Made by a program: the position numbers and the translations under genes
Assembly: GCA_007127255.1 (NCBI GenBank)
Contig: SKZS01000191.1
Span: 1-11,931 of the forward strand
Origin: Syntrophomonadaceae bacterium
Lineage (GTDB): Bacteria > Bacillota > Dethiobacteria > DTU022
DNA: 11,931 nucleotides
Direction of reading: 5' to 3'
Shown: positions 6,822-11,931 of the stretch, one piece after another
How the letters are laid out: every line of letters starts with the position of its first letter
Numbering within the stretch: position 1 is the first letter of the stretch
The notes under the pieces: generated by a model
The model's input: the letters and a program-made list of their open reading frames with translations, nothing else
What the model was told of the DNA's origin: nothing
Databases searched by the model: none

Positions 6822-6844
6822 TTATTTTAAAATAATGTTATAAC
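6822..6844 (+). promoter_or_regulatory. Possible internal promoter: extended -10 plus 14-bp palindrome
   Basis: TGTTATAAC (6836-6844) is an extended -10 (TGnTATAAT type, 5 of 6 in the hexamer). Immediately before it lies the perfect 14-bp palindrome TTATTTTAAAATAA (6822-6835), a possible regulator site or AT-rich upstream element. No good -35 is found at 17 nt spacing, which is tolerable for an extended -10. Transcription starting near 6851 would fit the ribosome binding site TAAGGAG at 6856-6862. Unproven; such sequences also arise by chance in AT-rich gaps. Confidence 0.35.
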
Positions 6845-6875
6845 AATTAATGCCGTAAGGAGATTACTATTAAAT

Positions 6876-8357
6876 ATGGATCGCATAGTCTACCTGCCTT
6901 TATTCCTAATTGTTTTTCCTTTTTTCGGCGCCCTGCTTTCAAGCTTAATCCCTGAAGGAAAAGACCGCATCCGCAATCCTTTTGTCGTTTCTATTAGTTT
7001 GATTAGTGCTGTTGCAACAGTTTTCGTCCTTTACTATTTCTATCATTTTGGAAGCTGGGAACTGTTAATTCACCAGATTGCTCCAGGACTGGAAATAAAG
7101 CTGCGCATGGAACCATTTGCCGCGCTTTTTGCAGGTGTGGCAGGTATTCTCTGGTTTTTTGCCGTTCTTTATTCGACCGGATATATGGCCCATGAACATA
7201 ACCGCCGCCGTTATTATATTTTTTACCTGCTGTCATTAAGCATGACAATGGGCATTGCCTTTTCGGCAAACCTGCTTACCCTTTATCTTTTCTATGAATT
7301 TTTAACTATCTTTACTTATCCGCTGGTTATTCATGAAGGCAATAAAGAAGCAAGGGAAGCAGGCATTAAATATATTATATACAGCTTTCTTGGGGCAGGC
7401 CTGATTTTAACCGGACTAGTTTTAACTTACGGAAATATGGGCACACTGGAATTTGCCCAGGGCGGCATAGTTGACCTGTCTACCGGTACGCTAAGGATGT
7501 GGCAGATTGCTTTTCTTTGCTTCATTCTCGGTTTCGGGGTAAAAGCCGCTATTATGCCCCTGCATGCCTGGCTGCCCTCGGCTATGGCCGCACCGACTCC
7601 CGTCAGCGCCCTGCTTCATGCTGTTGCCGTTGTTAAATCCGGTATCTTTGGTATTGTCAGGGTAATGTATTCAGTTTTCGGTATTACAGCCCTGGTTGGC
7701 TTGCAGCTTGGTTTCTTTGTTGCCGCCCTGGTTTCTGTGACCATCCTGACAGCTTCGATTATTGCCATGCAGCAGGATGTTTTAAAACGAAGACTTGCCT
7801 ATTCAACAATAAGCCAGCTTGGCTATATCACCCTTGGCGCAGGATTATTTAACATGATCGGCCTGACAGGCGGTCTGCTGCATATCATCAACCATGCCAT
7901 TTTAAAAATCACCCTTTTCTTCTGTGCAGGGGCGATTATTACCGTTACAGGAAAAAAGAAAATCAGTGAACTAAACGGGCTCGGCAAGCAGATGCCGCTG
8001 ACTATGATTGCTTTTACAATTGCCGCTATCGGCATGATTGGCATCCCTCCCATCAATGGCTTTATTTCTAAATGGTACCTGATACAGGGCAGCCTTGAAG
8101 CGGGCGCACCCATTTTTGTTGCCGTTTTAATTGGCAGTGCACTTTTAAACGCAGCTTATTTCCTGCCAATTGTCATTGCCGCTTTCTTTAAAGAGGGGCA
8201 GTTTAAGAAAGAAAAGGGGCCGGAGGCGCCTCTTTCCATGCTCATACCGATCCTGGTCCTGGTTATAGGATGCCTTGTCGTTGGGATAGGCCTGGAGCTA
8301 ACAGTTCCTTACCTGCATAGTATTGCTGAATACCTGTTCTTTTCAGGAGGTAATTAA
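6876..8357 (+). CDS. Second MrpD-like cation/H+ antiporter subunit, 493 aa
   Basis: Proton-conducting transporter family protein with about 14 membrane helices, paralogous to the 507-residue MrpD (shared stretches such as LKRRLAYSTISQLGYITLG and the NGFISKW/GGFISKY helix). Putative ion-path residues: E141 in LFYEFLTIFTYPL, K223 in GFGVKAAIMPLHAWLP, K254 in AVVKSGIFGIVR and K399 in INGFISKWYLIQG. Its length equals a bare antiporter core, with no C-terminal extension. It may fill the place of the N-terminal antiporter half of MrpA, whose C-terminal pieces are encoded just upstream, or be an added subunit; the sequence looks nearer MrpD. The ATG at 6876 follows TAAGGAG (6856-6862) at 13 nt. Only 2 nt separate its stop from the next start, so the two genes are a unit. 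Confidence 0.92.
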   Translation: MDRIVYLPLFLIVFPFFGALLSSLIPEGKDRIRNPFVVSISLISAVATVFVLYYFYHFGSWELLIHQIAPGLEIKLRMEPFAALFAGVAGILWFFAVLYSTGYMAHEHNRRRYYIFYLLSLSMTMGIAFSANLLTLYLFYEFLTIFTYPLVIHEGNKEAREAGIKYIIYSFLGAGLILTGLVLTYGNMGTLEFAQGGIVDLSTGTLRMWQIAFLCFILGFGVKAAIMPLHAWLPSAMAAPTPVSALLHAVAVVKSGIFGIVRVMYSVFGITALVGLQLGFFVAALVSVTILTASIIAMQQDVLKRRLAYSTISQLGYITLGAGLFNMIGLTGGLLHIINHAILKITLFFCAGAIITVTGKKKISELNGLGKQMPLTMIAFTIAAIGMIGIPPINGFISKWYLIQGSLEAGAPIFVAVLIGSALLNAAYFLPIVIAAFFKEGQFKKEKGPEAPLSMLIPILVLVIGCLVVGIGLELTVPYLHSIAEYLFFSGGN

Positions 8358-8359
8358 AT

Positions 8360-10366
8360 ATGCCCCAGGAAATATTCTCTTATTTGCCCCTTATCGCTGT
8401 AGTTATTCCCCTGATATCTTTTGTAATGATCATGTGTGCCAAAGACCTTGCCTGGTGGCGCAACGCCTGGTCTCTAACAGGCAGTACAGGTACACTTGCT
8501 GCAGTTGCCTTCATGTATCAGCATCTTTCCCTGGGACAGGCGCTGATTTTTAAAGTGCCAATGATCGTAACCCCTTATAATTTTTTCTTTCGCGTCGATG
8601 AATTCGGATTTCTGATTGCCCTGATTACATCCTTTATCTGGCTTGCTGCAACCATTTTTGCCCTGGAGTACATGAATCATGAAGAAAACCGTGGTCGCTT
8701 TTTTGCCTTCTTTATGCTTACCTTAAGCGGAACAGTCGGCGTTCCCCTGGCCGGCGATTTGCTGACCCTGCTGCTTTTCTTTGAAATAATGTCGCTGGCA
8801 TCGTACGTTTTAGTTGTTCATACCCAGACCGAGGAAGCTTTCAGCGCCGGCAACCTTTATCTCTACCTGGGTGTTTTCGGCGGTATGTGCCTGCTAACCG
8901 GGATGGGAATTTTCTACTATAATGCAGGTTCCCTGGCAATTACTTCCCAGGCCGCATTAATGGAAGGCCTGGACAGTTACTATATTGCTGCGGCAGTATT
9001 AATGATTTTGGGATTCGGCATTAAAGCCGGTATGGTGCCGGTCCACATCTGGTTACCCAGGGCCCATCCTGTTGCTCCTGCTCCAGCCAGTGCCCTGTTA
9101 TCCGGTTTAATGATTAAAGCAGGCGCTTACGGTATTATTCGCATTATCTCCATGATCTATACCCCTGACAGCAGCACTATGGTTATGGAAACCCTGTCTT
9201 CTGGTGCAGTTAACTTATGGAACCAGGTGTCAGAAGCAGGCTATATCATTATCTGGTTTGGAATTGCAACCATGTTCTTCGGCGCTTTTTTAGCTGTAAT
9301 CCAGAACAACATAAAAAAACTGCTGGCCTGCAGCAGTATCAGTCAGATTGGTTACATTATCATGGGTGCCGGTGTAGGAGCTTATATGGGCTATGATGGG
9401 GCTATGGGTGTCGGTGGAGCAACTTACCACATTTTTAATCATGCCTTCTTCAAATCAACCCTCTTCCTCGCTGCAGGAGCGATCGTTTACCTGACAGGCG
9501 AACTGGATATACGCAAGCTGGGTAACTTAAAAAAGAAAATGCCCTTTACTGCTGTTGTTGTTTTAATTGCTTCTCTTGGCATTGTCGGCATGCCGCTCTT
9601 TAATGGTTATGCCAGCAAAACCCTGCTACACCACGCTATTGTAGATGCTTATGCATATAACAACGTTTACGCTCTCTATTTTGCAGAATGGATCTTTACT
9701 CTTACCAGCGCAGGGACGGTCTGTTATTTTCTAAAGTTCCTTTACTTCACGTTTTGGAGGCCGGCACCCGGTGACCAGGAAGGTAAGGTCATAAAAACAG
9801 AGCCTATACTGATGAAAGTGGGCATGGGCACCCTGGCCGTTAGCATGGTCTTAATCGGAACCTCCCCTTACTTTGTATTAAACAACCTGGTAGGCCCGAC
9901 ACTTAATGCCTTTGTTCTTGATTCTTACCTGGTTCAATATTTTTTGGATATTAACTTATTTTACCTGTCAGATCTAGTCGCTGTCGCCCTCGCCCTCGTT
10001 CTTGGCGCTGTTCTATTTTATCTTCTTTCTAAATATACCAATATATTTAACCTGCAGATTCCACACTGGCTTGGGCTGGAATACCACGGCGCGCTTATCG
10101 GCAAGCTGGCTGTCCTGCTTTGGGGTTTTATAACACTGCCATTTGTTGCCGTGCAAGATTTATTCGGGGCCCTATCAGACTTCCTTTACAAGCGGGTCTT
10201 TCTATTCCTGCAAAACGTTGATTACCGTCCGGGAGAGGCAGCCATTTTTAAATCGATTAATATAAGCAATATAGAGTTCGATATGGTTCTGGTCATTATT
10301 GCCTTAAGTTTAATCCTTACAATCGCCTTTTACCTGCGCTTTGGCCTTACCCTTTTCGGATTTTAG
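8360..10366 (+). CDS. NuoL/MrpD-family proton-conducting antiporter subunit, 668 aa
   Basis: Third plus-strand antiporter subunit and a paralogue of the divergent 717-residue protein. Core residues: E142 in LLFFEIMSLASYVLVVHTQT, K222 in GFGIKAGMVPVHIWLP, K253 in SGLMIKAGAYG and K420 in LFNGYASKTLLHH. After the 14-helix core, residues about 561-668 form a C-terminal extension ending in SNIEFD and a last helix (about 641-660). The 717-residue paralogue has the same SNI(D/E)FD ending but about 53 more residues between its NIFN and DY landmarks. The ATG at 8360 follows CAGGAGG (8344-8350, inside the preceding coding sequence) by 9 nt, indicating coupled translation. It is the last gene of the plus-strand cluster. 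Pipelines may name it NADH dehydrogenase subunit 5 or hydrogenase-4 subunit B; its context argues for an Mrp-associated role. Confidence 0.92.
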   Translation: MPQEIFSYLPLIAVVIPLISFVMIMCAKDLAWWRNAWSLTGSTGTLAAVAFMYQHLSLGQALIFKVPMIVTPYNFFFRVDEFGFLIALITSFIWLAATIFALEYMNHEENRGRFFAFFMLTLSGTVGVPLAGDLLTLLLFFEIMSLASYVLVVHTQTEEAFSAGNLYLYLGVFGGMCLLTGMGIFYYNAGSLAITSQAALMEGLDSYYIAAAVLMILGFGIKAGMVPVHIWLPRAHPVAPAPASALLSGLMIKAGAYGIIRIISMIYTPDSSTMVMETLSSGAVNLWNQVSEAGYIIIWFGIATMFFGAFLAVIQNNIKKLLACSSISQIGYIIMGAGVGAYMGYDGAMGVGGATYHIFNHAFFKSTLFLAAGAIVYLTGELDIRKLGNLKKKMPFTAVVVLIASLGIVGMPLFNGYASKTLLHHAIVDAYAYNNVYALYFAEWIFTLTSAGTVCYFLKFLYFTFWRPAPGDQEGKVIKTEPILMKVGMGTLAVSMVLIGTSPYFVLNNLVGPTLNAFVLDSYLVQYFLDINLFYLSDLVAVALALVLGAVLFYLLSKYTNIFNLQIPHWLGLEYHGALIGKLAVLLWGFITLPFVAVQDLFGALSDFLYKRVFLFLQNVDYRPGEAAIFKSINISNIEFDMVLVIIALSLILTIAFYLRFGLTLFGF

Positions 10367-10420
10367 CAGCAGTCCTAACGCAAGGCTAGCTGCCATACTA
10401 TCTCTTATGCTTAGAAGGTT

Positions 10421-10452
10421 CTACCAGTTAACAGCGCTGTTGTTCCAGGTAG
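10421..10452. repeat. Inverted repeat downstream of the antiporter cluster
   Basis: A perfect 12-bp palindrome AACAGCGCTGTT (10430-10441) is flanked by CTACC (10421-10425) and GGTAG (10448-10452), which are complementary. The whole segment can form an imperfect stem. No T-run follows, so terminator function is uncertain; it may protect the 3' end of the transcript or bind a protein. Confidence 0.4.
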
Positions 10453-10509
10453 CTCGGACAAATACCCAACAGGGAAATTATTCTTACATCAAACATTTGC
10501 CTTAAAATA

Positions 10510-10541
10510 GAAAGCTGCTGGATATAAATCCAACAGCTTTC
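10510..10541. terminator. Bidirectional intrinsic terminator between convergent antiporter and rnf genes
   Basis: Arms 10510-10523 (GAAAGCTGCTGGAT) and 10528-10541 (ATCCAACAGCTTTC) pair over 14 bp with one C/A mismatch, around the 4-nt loop ATAA. The plus strand continues TTATCTTA, and reading the minus strand the stem is followed by TATTTTAA, so both sides are fairly T-rich. It lies between the stops of two convergent transcription units, where a shared terminator is expected. The rest of the 295-nt intergenic stretch (10367-10661) shows only the palindrome near 10430 and AT-rich sequence without an ORF. Confidence 0.8.
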
Positions 10542-10661
10542 TTATCTTACCGGATGTTCTATTGCAGCTACATTCTAAGCTATTTATAGTGTTTCATATA
10601 TTTCTAACATTAATGTTTCAGATTATGCTTAATTAATGTTATAAATTCCGGTTAGATTCTA

Positions 10662-11645
10662 CTACCCTGTCTTTTTTTCTGCCATTGGCACTTCAACAGC
10701 TTTGATTTTTCCGAAATGCGAACGCGATGTCATTCTTTCAATCATAGGAACAAAAGCATTCATGATCAAGATTGCAAATGCCACACCTTCAGGAATCAAG
10801 AAGCCAACCCTGAAAACAACAATCAGGATTCCGATGCAAATACCGAAAATGATTTTACCCTTATTGGTAAAGGGACTGCTCACCCAATCGGTAGCCATGA
10901 AGAAAGCACCAATTATAATACCGCCCGTTACCAGGTGATAAACCGGGTTTTCTCCGGTTATCAGGGTTAAAACAATAACGGTAGCCAGGATGGATACCGG
11001 TATCTGCCAGCTGATATGTTTCTTGTAGAACAGGTATGCTGCTCCAATTAATAAGGCAAGAGGTGACACCTCTGATAATGCACCGGCAGGAAAAGCTACA
11101 AAGAGCTCTGCAACCGACGGCATTTCCATTCCGGCCCTCATCATAGCTAATGGAGTAGCCTGGGTAATTGTATCCAGCGGACCTAAATTAATATGCAGGG
11201 GCTGGAACCACTGGTTCACATAAGCATATGCAGGTGCCAGTATAACCAGGGCAACTCTACCGAACAGGGCCGGGTTAAAACGGTTCCATCCGAGACCGCC
11301 AGCCAGCTCCTTGGCTATACCGACTGCTATAAAGGTAGCCAGCGCAGCCTTATACCAGGGAGTAGTAGCCTGAAAGAGCATTGCGACAAACAACCCAGTT
11401 AAAAGGGCGCTCCAATCATAAAGTGTCGGTTTCTTGTTCATCAGCTTTCTGAACAACAGCTCAGTCAGGGCAGCCGTTATCAGGCAAACAGCAACTGTCA
11501 GCACTGCGTATGCTTGAAAAAAGTATATAGCTACCAGCGTAACGGGCATTAAAGCGATGAAGACATCACGCATGGCCTTCGATATCGTTTCGTCACTTTT
11601 AATATGTGGTGACGGTGTTGCAATAAACTTCTTCATCTCGTTCAC
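10662..11645 (-). CDS. rnfD: Rnf complex subunit D, FMN-binding membrane protein
   Basis: Membrane subunit of the Rnf ferredoxin:NAD+ oxidoreductase, 327 residues, NqrB/RnfD family, with about nine or ten helices. Family motifs: GGLGWNRFNPALFGR (116-130), DTITQATPLA (158-167), MATDWVSSPFTNKGK (250-264) and EGVAFAILIMNAF (286-298). DTITQAT fits the ApbE flavin-transferase site Dxx(S/T)GA(T/S) except for Gln where Gly is usual; Thr164 is the predicted covalent FMN site. The length (NqrB is about 410) and the iron-sulfur RnfC upstream favour Rnf over Nqr. The start is GTG at 11645, with AGGAGGT (11660-11654) 8 nt upstream; an ATG three codons in is 17 nt away. It follows rnfC by 32 nt. No rnfG follows: the next element is the terminator shared with the convergent antiporter cluster. 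Confidence 0.93.
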   Translation of the reverse strand: MNEMKKFIATPSPHIKSDETISKAMRDVFIALMPVTLVAIYFFQAYAVLTVAVCLITAALTELLFRKLMNKKPTLYDWSALLTGLFVAMLFQATTPWYKAALATFIAVGIAKELAGGLGWNRFNPALFGRVALVILAPAYAYVNQWFQPLHINLGPLDTITQATPLAMMRAGMEMPSVAELFVAFPAGALSEVSPLALLIGAAYLFYKKHISWQIPVSILATVIVLTLITGENPVYHLVTGGIIIGAFFMATDWVSSPFTNKGKIIFGICIGILIVVFRVGFLIPEGVAFAILIMNAFVPMIERMTSRSHFGKIKAVEVPMAEKKTG

Positions 11646-11677
11646 TACATTTTACCTCCTTTTCCCCATCATTTTTA

Positions 11678-11931
11678 TTACTTGCTCACCATTTCCTGGA
11701 TCAGCGGTTTCATGCTCTGGACCAGTTGAGTAATTGGTCTTTTTGAAGGACATACATAAGCGCATATTCCGCACTCGATACAGTCCATCGTATTCCATTG
11801 ATCTGCTTCCTCAACCATGCTGGCCTCACAATAAATGCTGATCTGGTTCGGGTAGAGCAACATGGGGCAGTGCTCCACACACTTGCAGCACCGTACGCAA
11901 TCAGAGTAATCCATATCCTGAATCGCCATAT
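11678..11931 (-). CDS. rnfC: Rnf complex subunit C, C-terminal iron-sulfur part (partial, enters from right edge)
   Basis: C-terminal 84 or so residues of RnfC, the peripheral NADH/FMN and iron-sulfur subunit of Rnf. Two [4Fe-4S] motifs are visible: CVRCCKCVEHCP (about 11864-11899) with the CxxCxxCxxxCP spacing, and CIECGICAYVCP (about 11747-11782), followed by the RnfC-typical SKRP. The first motif has an extra Cys directly after its second ligand, where Gly is usual. The frame is open to the window edge; the internal ATG at 11929 is not the true start, since RnfC proteins are normally about 430-450 residues with an N-terminal nucleotide-binding domain. The stop TAA is at 11680-11678. It is co-directional with rnfD. 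Confidence 0.93.
   Translation of the reverse strand, partial: MAIQDMDYSDCVRCCKCVEHCPMLLYPNQISIYCEASMVEEADQWNTMDCIECGICAYVCPSKRPITQLVQSMKPLIQEMVSK

Noticed and set aside
74..10366. Respiratory complex I or a membrane-bound hydrogenase operon
   Set aside because: NuoL-like proteins are present, but no NuoB, C, D, H or I or hydrogenase catalytic subunit is seen. MrpE, F and G define an Mrp system. Genes outside the window could still change this for the 717-residue arm.
10662..11931. Na+-translocating NADH:quinone reductase (NqrB/NqrA)
   Set aside because: The D subunit is 327 residues, shorter than NqrB, and the upstream protein has two C-terminal [4Fe-4S] motifs with SKRP as in RnfC, which NqrA lacks.
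1..11931. CRISPR arrays, tRNA/rRNA genes, insertion sequences or prophage genes
   Set aside because: No regularly spaced repeats, tRNA-like cloverleaf, transposase frame or terminal inverted repeats were found in the window.

Overview
The window holds the interior of a large membrane-bioenergetics locus. Most of it is a multi-subunit cation/proton antiporter cluster of the Mrp (Mnh/Sha) type. The right end carries two genes of an Rnf ferredoxin:NAD+ oxidoreductase. The DNA is AT-rich to moderate in base composition, ribosome binding sites are strong (AGGAGG-like), GTG and TTG starts are frequent, genes overlap by 4 nt, and Rnf is present. Together these suggest an anaerobic low-GC Gram-positive bacterium (Bacillota, Clostridia-like), possibly one that relies on sodium. 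That placement is an inference; no taxonomic marker gene is present.

Layout, left to right. Positions 1-35 (minus) are the first 12 codons of a gene that runs off the left edge. Positions 74-2227 (minus) encode a 717-residue NuoL-type antiporter subunit. A 327-nt AT-rich divergent regulatory region (2228-2554) separates it from a plus-strand operon: mrpB, mrpC, mrpD, mrpE, mrpF, mrpG, a 79-residue DUF4040/MbhD-like protein and a 129-residue MbhE-like protein. These eight genes are tightly packed and several overlap. After a 170-nt gap with a hairpin and a possible internal promoter come two more antiporter subunits, of 493 and 668 residues. From 10367 to 10661 there is a convergent intergenic region with a clear hairpin terminator. 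Positions 10662-11645 (minus) encode RnfD, and 11678-11931 (minus) encode the C-terminus of RnfC, which enters from the right edge.

How it fits together. Mrp complexes exchange Na+ (or K+) for H+. Rnf couples electron flow from reduced ferredoxin to NAD+ with export of Na+ or H+. Side by side, they suggest a locus that generates and interconverts sodium and proton gradients. No full-length MrpA is visible. Its C-terminal part is present as two small proteins, while antiporter (NuoL/M/N-like) modules are encoded by four complete genes that form two paralogous pairs (507/493 and 668/717 residues). All four keep the transmembrane Glu and Lys residues expected for ion translocation. The unusual points are this expanded set of antiporter subunits, the rotated gene order, the divergent fourth subunit with a further gene behind it, and an rnfC-rnfD pair not followed by rnfG, E, A and B.
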